Source: Protula sp. h YS-2021 (lineage: Eukaryota > Annelida > Polychaeta > Sabellida > Serpulidae). Taken from it: 64,000 nucleotides of DNA. The notes beneath the pieces are model-generated. The model had not been told where the DNA came from. It saw only the letters and a list, made by a program, of their open reading frames with translations, and searched no databases. A program made the position numbers and the translations under genes. Positions 55,501 through 64,000 of this stretch are shown here, piece by piece. Each line of letters begins with the position of its first letter. The first letter of the stretch is position 1. The stretch lies in assembly GCA_949752745.1 (NCBI GenBank), contig OX457027.1, positions 85,547,936-85,611,935 of the forward strand, written 5' to 3'.

Positions 55501-57367
55501 CAGGCCCCCCATCAATTAAACACGGCCATCAATAGTCAATCAAGAGCTGAAATTTTCAAAGTCCAGCTGTTCCATTTTCCTTAGACAAACCTGGCCCATT
55601 TACAATACCGATCTGTGTTTGTTCCCATAGAAGCTACATACCAAGTTTCATTAAAATCCTTGCCAAGGTTTTTAAATTCTCGTGTTAACAAGCTCTTGAT
55701 GACAGGCCGACCGACAGATCGACAGACCGAGAGACACGCGGTCGATCGCATATATTCCCTGTGGGGAATAAATAAAAAATGGGAAGAACACAATGGCAAT
55801 GTAAACATTCCAAATCGATATATATGAGGCGTATAAATGGGTAGTTAAGACGATATGTAATAAAAAAAACAAAAAAAACAAAAAAAAAACAAAAACAAAA
55901 ACATGCATTGTCAGTTGCCAGGCTACGTAAACGGTCATCAAAATAGTCAACAGCCCTATGCTAATATACCCCTTGTTTTTGACGCTAGGGCCGCTCCGTT
56001 GTCTGAGGAAAAGAACACAAGCGTATTGCTGTCGATACGCAGGTGTTTCAGCACGCCAAGAATCTGTCCCACCCCGTCGTCCAGCTCTCGAACTGCGTCA
56101 CCATATCTGACAACATCGCGCTCAAAATACGGCAATTACTACAATATCTTTGGCATTTGATAATGGGGAACTTCAATATTATAATTTCGTTCTTCCTCAA
56201 AATTCTATAAAAGCAGAGAGCTTCTTGTACAGCCACTATTGTATATACATATTCTGTGTTAATTGAAAACAACCACAAAATTCAGTGATATCTGCTGTAA
56301 ATATCTCAAATCAATAACGCACAATATTCAGCTTTCCAGCCTTTGACTTTTGTTTGCGTGCTGATTTTCAAAAGCCTCTTTATGACACTATTTGTACGAT
56401 CCCCGCACATCAATAGTCAATCTTAGGCTTCAATTGCTTTTTGTTGGGATTCAAATGCAGCTCACATCTTATACACACACAGTTATCGCACAAACTTAAG
56501 AATCCCAGCTGCCACCAAATACCATTCACACATTCGTGAATTACTCATACGATATCTCCCAGCAACATTTGCGTCGATTCGCCGCAGTCACAAAACCTTC
56601 AGATTAGTGTCTGGCACTTACAAGCCCCTCTCGCTGGTGTCCAGGAATTCCTTTGACGCGTACACAGGCCCGTGGGTAGCATCCACCGCCCAGTAGAGGA
56701 AAAACGGCTCCTTCTTTGACGTCTGCTTTTCGATAAATTCTAAGGCTTCAGAGATGTACATCTGCGTCAGGTTGGATTCCCCGTTCCGCTCAATTTTATA
56801 ATCTTCATAGTACCTGTAGCGCAGTAACAGAGTTCAGAGCAGTACATTTCAATTTTTACAGGTAATAAAAAATCAACAGCGAGATATCCATGAGTATACG
56901 CGTAGGGACGGGGGAGGGGAGGCAGATGGGGGGATGGGGAAGGGTGTATCGAGAAGAAATAATATATCTTTGTAAAAAAATATAGGCAGTAAGAAATGTG
57001 ACCATGTCGATGTCAGTGTAGAGGCCGATTACCTTCTGACCAGGTGTTACTTCCGACTATGTATTACCTTCTGACCGTGTATTACCTCTGACCATGTATT
57101 ACCTTCCGACTATGTATTATCTTATGACCGTGCATTACTTCTATGTACTACCTTCCGACTATGTATTACCTTCTGACCATGTATTACCCTCCCACTAAGT
57201 ATTACCCTCTGACCATGTATTACCTTCCGACCATGTATTCGTCCTTGTAGACAGGGATATTTGGCGTATGCTTGTTGTCGTAAGGGCCAAAGTGGCAGTT
57301 GGGGGCTCCAAACCACTCATCAAAGCCATGCTTCAGCGGGTGGTACTGAGGTCGATGGCCCAAATGC
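49173..57367 (-). CDS. GALNS: N-acetylgalactosamine-6-sulfatase (GALNS), C-terminal part
   Basis: GALNS is a lysosomal hydrolase that removes 6-sulfate groups from chondroitin and keratan sulfate. Visible exons in transcription order: 57224-57367, 56622-56813, one of two alternatives (55970-56106 or 54948-55084), 52322-52425, 50935-51071, 50573-50672, 50041-50165, 49601-49718, 49173-49259. All are GT-AG and in phase, and give about 380 residues matching human residues 142-522. Catalytic residues seen by family numbering: His142 (HLGHRPQ), His236 ([12 protein letters not shown]), Asp288-Asn289 (SSDNGA) and the lysine of LCGKET. The exons with the signal peptide, the formylglycine cysteine (C-x-P-S-R) and Lys140 must lie beyond the right edge. 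The gene converges on the ZCCHC14-type gene. Confidence 0.95.
49469..49515. repeat. (CT)n microsatellite
   Basis: About 47 bases of pure CT repeat in the last GALNS intron. A short (CA)n run follows at about 49563-49579. Confidence 0.97.
49601..49718 (-). CDS. GALNS: GALNS exon (C-terminal subdomain)
   Basis: Acceptor atttatag|C and donor ATG|GTGAGA. It encodes [20 protein letters not shown] and then [19 protein letters not shown], equivalent to the human QQHQEALVPAQPQL region. Confidence 0.93.
50041..50165 (-). CDS. GALNS: GALNS exon
   Basis: Acceptor atttaacag|AAA and donor CA|GTAAGC. It encodes [20 protein letters not shown] and later [12 protein letters not shown]. The FCPG and LGRDPGE motifs are shared with human GALNS. 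NVT is a possible glycosylation site. Confidence 0.93.
50573..50672 (-). CDS. GALNS: GALNS exon
   Basis: Acceptor cttgtgcag|GG and donor CAG|GTGCTG. It encodes [20 protein letters not shown] and HRWTWTNS, matching the IFYYRGDTLMA...WTWTNS block of the family. Confidence 0.94.
50935..51071 (-). CDS. GALNS: GALNS exon next to an acceptor minisatellite
   Basis: Acceptor tttcgcag|GTG and donor ATAG|GTAGTC. It encodes [19 protein letters not shown], then [15 protein letters not shown]. The (I/L)MDLYTT and DRxIDGxxLLPLL motifs are typical of sulfatases. The first about 45 bases and the acceptor are repeated upstream as a minisatellite. Confidence 0.94.
51072..51930 (-). repeat. 101-bp minisatellite built from a GALNS acceptor border
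   Basis: Eight units lie upstream of the true acceptor on the transcribed strand. The phrase gaaacaaa marks the true site at 51076 and the repeats at 51177, 51278, 51379, 51480, 51581, 51681, 51781 and 51882. Seven of the repeats keep TTTGTTTCTCAG|GTG, followed by a diverged copy of the exon start ([13 protein letters not shown]) that meets a stop after 19 codons. Their acceptors look at least as good as the real one, tttgtttcgcag. Confidence 0.95.
52322..52425 (-). CDS. GALNS: GALNS exon
   Basis: Acceptor gattgcag|GC and donor AAG|GTTGAA, a weak donor. It encodes [20 protein letters not shown] and [11 protein letters not shown]. The active-site lysine (human Lys310) is in CGKET. The Gly codon at its start is completed equally well by either alternative upstream exon. 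Confidence 0.95.
53134..54335. mobile_element. Long-inverted-repeat DNA element, 1.2 kb
   Basis: Arms of about 375-390 bp (53134-53506 and 53949-54335) are inverted copies. Each begins with several spaced ctcggcac/gtgccgag motifs. The flanks carry a perfect 8-bp target duplication, TAAGGAAT, at 53126-53133 and 54336-54343. The 8-bp size points to hAT, P or a similar superfamily, but the ends (GGGGACTGGAC / GGTCTCTGGAC) are not classic for either. The 440-bp centre has no convincing transposase. It sits in a GALNS intron. Confidence 0.85.
54948..55084 (-). CDS. GALNS: GALNS alternative exon b (metal-binding loop)
   Basis: Acceptor ctgacggtg-strand context cgtcag|ATA and donor AGAG|GTAAAG. The 137 bp encode [19 protein letters not shown], then [19 protein letters not shown] with the Ca-binding Asp-Asn pair. 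It is identical in length and phase to the exon at 55970-56106 but differs at many residues and is fully open. Because 137 is not a multiple of three, including both exons shifts the frame, so they should be used one at a time. Confidence 0.88.
55085..55969. other. Spacer between the two alternative GALNS exons
   Basis: 885 bases with no further exon copy. It holds a dispersed repeat with a gaccgaccgacagatcgacag motif (about 55560-55780) and an A-rich run near 55860-55900. Confidence 0.6.
55970..56106 (-). CDS. GALNS: GALNS alternative exon a (metal-binding loop)
   Basis: Acceptor gttgtcag|ATA and donor AGGG|GTATAT. The 137 bp encode [19 protein letters not shown], then [19 protein letters not shown]. 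By family numbering these include residues 254-298, with Asp288 and Asn289 kept. It is the first of the pair in transcription order. The ELDDG sequence is nearer the human EIDDS than the ELDFG of exon b. Confidence 0.92.
56622..56813 (-). CDS. GALNS: GALNS exon with His236
   Basis: Acceptor gctacag|G and donor GCTT|GTAAGT. It encodes [20 protein letters not shown] and later [17 protein letters not shown]. Counting from the HLGH exon puts the histidine of DATH exactly at human position 236, an active-site residue. NLT is a conserved glycosylation site. Confidence 0.95.
57017..57223 (-). repeat. About 18-bp minisatellite built from a GALNS donor border
   Basis: The end of the exon plus the donor, ATACATGGTCGGAAG|GTA, is repeated around ten times downstream with small changes (GTAATACATGGTCAGAAG and similar). 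Most copies keep an AAG|GTA donor core. Confidence 0.9.
57224..57367 (-). CDS. GALNS: GALNS exon with His142, first visible exon
   Basis: Acceptor atttgcag|G and donor GGAAG|GTAATA. It encodes [20 protein letters not shown] and then [12 protein letters not shown]. The missing upstream exon must end ...AAATG to give KW before HLG. No match to the upstream catalytic motif is seen in 57368-64000. Confidence 0.95.
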
Positions 57368-57599
57368 CTGCAAATATAAATGTCCCAAGCAATTAGGACC
57401 AACCCAACTGCAACAGCATCAGTACATGTGTAAAACGGTTTCTATTTTTCTTTCCATCCATACATTCCTGTCCTCTCATACTTCTGGTTATTTGGGTATA
57501 AAACTGCTGCCTTTGTGTTACACGAAGGGGGAGGGGGGAGGGGTTAAAGTTTTGTTCTTCTTATTAAAGACGGTGGGCAAATAGTCGGAGGTATTCTGG

Positions 57600-57780
57600 T
57601 ACGGATACTACGTTGGCCAAAATCACGGAAGCACCAGCCCTAGCGAGCACAAAGGTTGTGCTACTTGACAGCTTTACACATATGTTGTGTCTGGTAATTG
57701 CAAGAGCCCTAATGAGGACAAAGGTCGCACCACTTGGCAGCTTTGCATACGCATTGTGTCAGGTAATCTTTTGCTCACAA
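57600..57780. repeat. Local tandem duplication of about 71 bp
   Basis: Two diverged units, each running from (cctagcgagc or cctaatgagg)acaaaggt through gcagctttgcatacgcattgtg-like sequence. Sequence from 57368 to 58125 otherwise shows nothing recognisable. Confidence 0.7.
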
Positions 57781-58125
57781 TCATCTGGCCACTGACACAG
57801 AACTGGTCTAAAAATCATTTATGAAATTGACCACACTTGGGCAGATTAATTACATTTCAATACGTCCATCCGTTTTTTTTTTACATTCTATCAAGGACTT
57901 TAACCGATCTACCACGATACTTATTGGCTTTCCAAATGGCTTATACCAGAAGGGACACCTAAGCAGGAAAACTGCTTAACGCACAAACCGCTGCGTGCCA
58001 CATCAACGTATTCTACAAAACAAGAAAAACTAGATGCTGTCAGAGAGCAGCAATATCCCCCGTGAAACCCTAAATATTACCCCTATGCAATATCTAAGCT
58101 AATGGATTACCATTGACAGGAAACT

Positions 58126-59217
58126 GGACACCCTTCCTTGAAGTCCACTCCGTTTGCATATATGTCGATTTATGACGATTTTTAAAAGCCTGTCATTTTG
58201 TCAATTTTGCTTCGATCAAACTGAAACCTTGACGTTGCACATCTTTATACCCTATATGTTGCCTATATGAAATATGAAAGCTGAATTATGCTTCGTTGAT
58301 ATAGAAGTGGTGTCCACAAAGTCCTATACATGTGCACATATGTCTATTTTCGACGATTTTCAAAAGCCTGTCAATTTGTCAATTTTGCTTCGATCAAACT
58401 GAAACCTTAACGTTGCACATCTTTATACCCTATATTTTGCCTATATGAAATATGAAAGCTGAATTATGCTTCGTTGATATAGAAGTGGTGTCCACAACGT
58501 CCTATACATGTGCACATATGTCTATTTTCGACGATTTTCAAAAGCCTGTCAATTTGTCAATTTTGCTTCGATCAAACTGAAACCTTGACGTTGCACATCT
58601 TTATACCCTATATTTTGCCTGTATGAAATATGAAAGCTGAATTATGCTTCGTTGATATAGAAGTGGTGTCCACAAAGTCCTATACATGTGCACATATGTC
58701 TATTTTCGACGATTTTCAAAAGCCTGTCAATTTGTCAATTTTGCTTCGATCAAACTGAAACCTTGACGTTGCACATCTTTATACCCTATATTTTGCCTGT
58801 ATGAAATATGAAAGCTGAATTATGCTTCGTTGATATAGAAGTGGTGTCCACAAAGTCCTATACATGTGCACATATGTCTATTTTCGACGATTTTCAAAAG
58901 CCTGTCAATTTGTCAATTTTGCTTCGATCAAACTGAAACCTTGACGTTGCACATCTTTATACCCTATATTTTGCCTGTATGAAATATGAAAGCTGAATTA
59001 TGCTTCGTTGATATAGAAGTGGTGTCCACAAAGTCCTATACATGTGCACATATGTCTATTTTCGACGATTTTCAAAAGCCTGTCAATTTGTCAATTTTGC
59101 TTCGATCAAACTGAAACCTTGACGTTGCACATCTTTATACCCTATATTTTGCCTGTATGAAATATGAAAGCTGAATTATGCTTCGTTGATATAGAAGTGG
59201 TGTCCACAAAGTCCTTA
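58126..59217. repeat. 178-bp tandem repeat, six units
   Basis: The phrase tgtccacaa(a/c)gtcc recurs at 58311, 58489, 58667, 58845, 59023 and 59201, exactly 178 bp apart. The first unit is diverged and the rest are nearly identical, so recent amplification is likely. The array ends at a (GGAC)n run. Confidence 0.95.
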
Positions 59218-59227
59218 GCTTGAAGAG

Positions 59228-59250
59228 GGGACGGACGGACGGACGGACGT
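59228..59250. repeat. (GGAC)n simple repeat
   Basis: ggacggacggacggac follows the 178-bp array. A shorter one lies at 62060-62070, beyond the 51-bp array. Confidence 0.95.
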
Positions 59251-59789
59251 CCGTGCCCACAATGATTATGCTATGTGGTAGATTTTCGGTAGATCCGTCA
59301 CTTATGTGGTTTTTCTTCCTTATGTGGTGGTTCTTATGAGGTAGCCACATAAGCACCCATTGAGCACAAAACAAACCACATAAGGGAGTCCGTCAAAGTC
59401 CGTTGATCAACTGTCCTGTAACACCATCTGTTGGAAAATAATGCAACTATAAAGCTAATTTCTAAAGCAAATAAGGAGAGCAGCATTTGTTTAAATCCCG
59501 CTGTGGGGTGGGGAGAATCTTATGAATACACCCACTGCGGACAATGTTTGTATTTTTGGGGATTTTTTGAAGAATAAACTTCAAAGTGCGTTTCCTCCTA
59601 CAGTTTTTATCCGATTTCATTTATTTTTGGTATCTAGTATGAGGCAGCCCTAGATCGGTCGGGCATACGGCTTGTGCTTTTTGATTCGATCTTGAATTTT
59701 GATTTTAGGGGAAATTTTTGAAGAAAATACCTCAAAATGAATCTTATCCCACAGTTTTATCCGTTTATTTAACTTGTGTTAATGTGTGG

Positions 59790-61790
59790 TTATTATTTAA
59801 ACATGCACACTGGTCCGAAATATGAACCGCGCATCGACGCAATTTAAGTTAACATGCGCCGTGATCCGAAATGTGAACCGCGCATCAGCGCAAGTTAAAC
59901 AAACATGCGCACTGGTTCCAAATGCGAATCGCACATTAACGCAAGTGAAATAAACATGCGCACTTGTCCGAAATGCGAACCGGGCATCAACGCAAGTTAA
60001 ATAAACATGTGCACTGGTCTAAAATAAGAAACGCGCATCAACGCAAGCTGAATAAACATGCGCATTTATCCGAAATGTGAACCACGCACCAACGGAAGTT
60101 GAATAAACATGCGCACTGGTTCGAAATGCGCAACGGGACATGGACGCAAGGTAAATAAACATGCGCACTGGTTCGAAATGCGAACCGCGCATCGACGCAA
60201 GTTAAATAAATATGTGCACTGGTCCGAACAAAGAACCACGCATCGATGCAAGTTAAGTAATCATGCGCACTGGTCCGAAATGTGAACCGCGCATCAACGC
60301 AAGTTAAACAAACATGCGCACTGGTTGCAAATGCGAACCGCGCATTAACGCGAGTGAAATAAACATGCGCACTGGTCCGAAATGCGAACCGGGCATCAAC
60401 GCAAGTTAAATAAACATGTGCACTGGTCTAAAATAAGAAAGGCGCATCAACGCAAGCTAAATGAACATGCGCACTAGTCCGAAATGCGAACCGCTCATCA
60501 ACGGAAGTTGAATAAACATGCGCACTGGTTCGAAATGCGCAACCGGACATGGACGCAAGGTAAATAAACATACGCACTGGTTCGAAATGCGAACCGCGCA
60601 TCGACGCAAGTTAAATAAATATATGCACCGGTCCGAACAAAGAACCACGCATCGATGCAAGTTAAGTTATCATGCGCACTGGTCCGAAATGTGAACCGCG
60701 CATCAACGCAATTTAAACAAACATGCGCACTGGTTGCAAATGCGAACCGCGCATTAACGCAAGTGAAATAAACATGCGCAGTTGTCCGAAATGTGAATCA
60801 CGCACCAACGCAAGCGAAATGAACATGCGCACTAGTCCGAAATGCGAAATGCTCATCAGCGAAGTTGAATAAACATGCGCACTAGTCCGAAATGTGAACC
60901 GGGCATGGGTGCAAGTTAAATAAACATGCGCACTGCTTCGAAATGCGAACCGCGCATCGACGCAAATTTAATAAATATGCGCACTGGTCCGAAATTTGAA
61001 CCGCGCATCAGTGCACATTAACCAAACATGCGCACTGGTCCGAAATGTGAACCGCGCATCAACGCAAGTTAAATAAACATGCGCATTTGCCTAAAATAAG
61101 AACCGTGCATCAACGCAAATAAAAGAAACATGCGCACTGGTCCAAAATGTGAATCTCGCATCAACGCAAGCTAAATAAACCTGCGCACTAGTCCGAAATG
61201 CGAACCGCGCATCGACGCCAGATAAATAAACATGCGCACTGGTCCGACAAAAGAACCATGCATCGACGCAAGTTGAATAGACATGCGCAGTTTCCGAAAT
61301 AAGCACCACGCATTAACGCACGTTAAATATATGCACTGGTCGGAAAAAAACCACGCATCGACGCAAGTTATGTAATCATGCGCACTGGTCCGAATTGTGA
61401 ACCGCGCATCAACATAAGTGGCATAAACACTGGTTCGAAATGCGAACCACGCTTTGACGTTAAATAGATATGCGCAGTGGTCCGAAATACAAACCGCGCA
61501 TCAGTGCACGTTAACCAAACATGCGCGCTGGTCCGAAATGTGAATCGCACATCGACGCAAGTTAAGTTGACATGCGCCGTGATCCGAAATGTGAACCGCG
61601 CATTAACGCAAGTTAAAAAAATATGCGCAGTTTTTCCAAAGGCGAACCACGCATTAACGCAAGTTAAATAAACATGCGCATTGGTCTAAAATAAGCACCA
61701 TGCATTAACGCAAGTTAAATAAACATGCGCACTGGTCTAAAATAAGCACCACGCATCAACGCAAGTTAAATAAATATGCGCAATTGTGAA
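59790..61790. repeat. 51-bp satellite with 409-bp higher-order period
   Basis: Roughly 38 units of aacatgcgcactggtccgaaatgygaaccgcgcatcaacgcaagttaaata type. Successive units in the left part start at 59902, 59953, 60004, 60055, 60106, 60158 and 60209. Variants recur eight units apart, for example aagaaccacg at 60231 and 60640 (409 bp). Many units contain a small hairpin, ggttcgaaatgcgaacc. Confidence 0.95.
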
Positions 61791-62299
61791 AGATAAGTTG
61801 TAAAATATCTTTATACAGTAAAGTGCCACATATATAATTCCGTTTATTTACAAATGACACACACAAAGCATAAACACTATTGACATTGACATGACGCCTG
61901 CTGGGAACCACACAAGGGCACGGGCAAATATAAACCACCACATAAGTATTTTTTATTCTCAAATAATCTTATCCGTGACCTACCACTTAAATGCATTTCA
62001 GGCATATCAAATGCTACCACATAATGCAGCCACCACATAAGATGCCTCTCGTTGGCCCGGACGGACGGACATACGCACCAGAGCTACCATGTGGCAAAAA
62101 TGGGGTACAGACAAAATGTTACGTATATTGATACGTTGTGGCATAAACCAGGTTTTACGTATTCTTCAGAAGCTGTGGCAAATAATCGCGGACAAATTCC
62201 GATTAAAAGACAGACATGTTTTGGCAGAAAATAATATAAACAAAAGCACGTGGAACCAAAAAATAGTTCCGGTTGTGCCACAACAAAGTACAGACGTAA

Positions 62300-62480
62300 A
62301 CCTTGACTGAACACGGACATGACAGACAAATATGGTTAAAAACCATGACTGCAAACAGACCGCGAAAACTGATTTAAAACCAGGATTAATGCCACTTCCG
62401 GTTTCCGTCAAACAAAGCAGACATAAACCAGAACTAAAACGGACATGACAGACAAATGTGGTTAAAAATCATAACTGCAA
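62300..62480. repeat. Two-unit tandem repeat, about 120 bp
   Basis: The phrase ggacatgacagacaaat followed by tggttaaaaa and gcaaacagac occurs twice. A poly-T stretch follows at 62637-62680. Confidence 0.75.
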
Positions 62481-62842
62481 ACAGACAGCGCAAAAATTTG
62501 TTCTGCTGTTGCATTGTTCATTCCACTGGAAATAGTTTTTTTCAAGAAAGGGTAATTAAATCTCGTTTCTGTATATGCTTGATTTGGTGAATAAAGCTGA
62601 TTAAAGATGTTTTTTATGTTAGTAACACTTTTTTGTGTTTTTTTTTTTTTTTTTTTTGTTTTTTTGTTTTTTTTTTTTTTGGTTTGTTTGTATCATTAAC
62701 TCAGAAAAAGAAATATCTATAATAAGTTATAACCTTTATTTGCAAATAACACATATCGCATCCATTTAAGCTTCACAGTTTTATGTAAAACCAATTCTTA
62801 CTTTAAACGTCAAGTATTTATTTTCAAGTGACTTTTCTTCTT

Positions 62843-64000
62843 AACTATACTGAGTGTATTATTTTCCAGCACCTTTTCTTCTTAACTACCTTGAATGTTC
62901 TATTTGAAATCCCACACTCATTTTCATTTTAAACCACAGTGTTAGCCAGACAAGTTGCATTTCTCGAAAAAAAAAGGCTTTACAGATGACGGTGCAAGCA
63001 GTTATAAATTCCCACTATGCAAAGCATGCTCCATCAAGTGACCACTCATCCGGTTGGCATAAAGATCGCACTACGTAGTAACCACTCACCGTGGACATAA
63101 AGATCGCACCGTCAAGAGCACACATTGCATGCTCCATCAAGTGACCACTCATCCGATTGGCATAAAGATCGCACTACGCAGTGACCACTCACCGTGGACA
63201 TAAAGATCGCACTGTCCAGAGCACACATTGCTAACAAGAAATTGCAACTGCTTGCAAGCCAACACATGCCAAAGTTCAAAACGTTAAAATGGAAAAGTAA
63301 CTTGTCCGTATTACACACTGGATTAAAAAGGTTACACACTGGATTAAAAGGAAGACCACATTACAGGCACATTCAACGCTGAGCAATCATAAAGCTTAAC
63401 TATACTGAGTGTATTATTTTCGAGCACCTTTTCTTCTTAACTACCTTGAGTGTTCTATTTGAAATCCCACACTCATTTTAATTTTAAACCACAGTGTTAG
63501 CCAGACAAGTTGCATTTCTCGAAAAAAAAGGCTTTACAGATGACGGTGCAAGCAGTTATAAATTCCCACTATGTAAAGCATGCTCCATCAAGTGACCACT
63601 CATCCGGTTGGCATAAAGATCGCACTACGTAGTAACCACTCACCGTGGACATAAAGATCGCACCGTCAAGAGCACACATTGCATGCTCCATCAAGTGACC
63701 ACTCATCCGATTGGCATAAAGATCGCACTACGCAGTGACCACTCACCGTGGACATAAAGATCGCACTGTCCAGAGCACACATTGCTAACAAGAAATTGCA
63801 ACTGCTTGCAAGCAAACACATGCCAAAGTTCAAAACGTTAAAATGGAAAAGTAACTTGTCCGTATTACACACTGGATTAAAAGGAAGACCACATTACAGG
63901 CACATTCACCGCTGAGCAGTCATAAAGCTTAACTATACTGAGTGTATTATTTTCGAGCACCTTTTCTTCTTAACTACCTTGAGTGTTCTATTTGAAATCC
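62843..64000. repeat. Tandem repeat of about 555 bp, running off the edge
   Basis: Units start with aactatactgagtgtatta at 62843, 63398 and 63931. The second is 22 bp shorter because a ttacacactggattaaaa duplication is missing. Each unit holds an internal doublet of about 108 bp around gcatgctccatcaagtgacc. Confidence 0.93.

Noticed and set aside
60066..60660. Repetitive short proteins read from the 51-bp satellite
   Set aside because: These open frames arise only because the 51-bp unit is a multiple of three. There is no start context, no family, and the frames stop after a few units.
59790..61790. CRISPR-like regular repeats
   Set aside because: Units are contiguous with no unique spacers and diverge throughout. 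This is a eukaryotic satellite.

Overview
The window is animal nuclear DNA: two multi-exon genes with GT-AG introns, long introns full of transposons and minisatellites, and one 200-base assembly gap (28459-28658). The two genes have clear vertebrate counterparts. The transposon mix (BEL/Pao, Ngaro-type and DIRS-type tyrosine-recombinase elements), the many poly-G runs and the minisatellites that start on exon/intron borders fit an invertebrate deuterostome. Amphioxus (Branchiostoma) is my best guess. This is inference, about 50 percent.

Left and centre, + strand: a ZCCHC14-type gene (PX-like region, Smaug-like SAM domain, C-terminal CCHC zinc knuckle). Twelve exons joined in consistent phase from 9067 to 41072 give a 969-residue protein. 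Its first coding exon occurs twice (987-1517 and 9067-9597), because at least 4.1 kb is present in two nearly identical copies separated by a decayed BEL/Pao retrotransposon. Introns 1 and 2 hold three small terminal-inverted-repeat DNA elements and an almost complete Ngaro-type retrotransposon with the diagnostic A1-(ORFs)-B1-A2-B2 split direct repeats (19694-24480). The intron before the SAM exon holds a decayed DIRS-type element (30936-34920). Two donor splice sites of this gene are repeated as minisatellites directly downstream of their exons.

Middle (41073-49172): a convergent intergenic stretch with no gene I can support.

Right, - strand: the C-terminal about 380 residues of a GALNS-type lysosomal sulfatase (N-acetylgalactosamine-6-sulfatase), 49173-57367. 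The exons with the signal peptide and the catalytic cysteine lie beyond the right edge. The exon carrying the metal-binding Asp-Asn pair is present twice, at 55970-56106 and 54948-55084. Both copies are 137 bp, in the same phase, open and diverged, which is the layout of mutually exclusive alternative exons. Two other exon borders of this gene have been expanded into minisatellites: an acceptor (101-bp unit) and a donor (about 18-bp unit). A 1.2-kb long-inverted-repeat element with an 8-bp target duplication sits in one intron. The intron running off the right edge holds three tandem-repeat arrays: a 178-bp unit, a 51-bp unit with a 409-bp higher-order period, and a unit of about 555 bp.

The two genes are not known to share a pathway. 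Both human orthologues lie on chromosome 16q24, so the linkage may be ancient.
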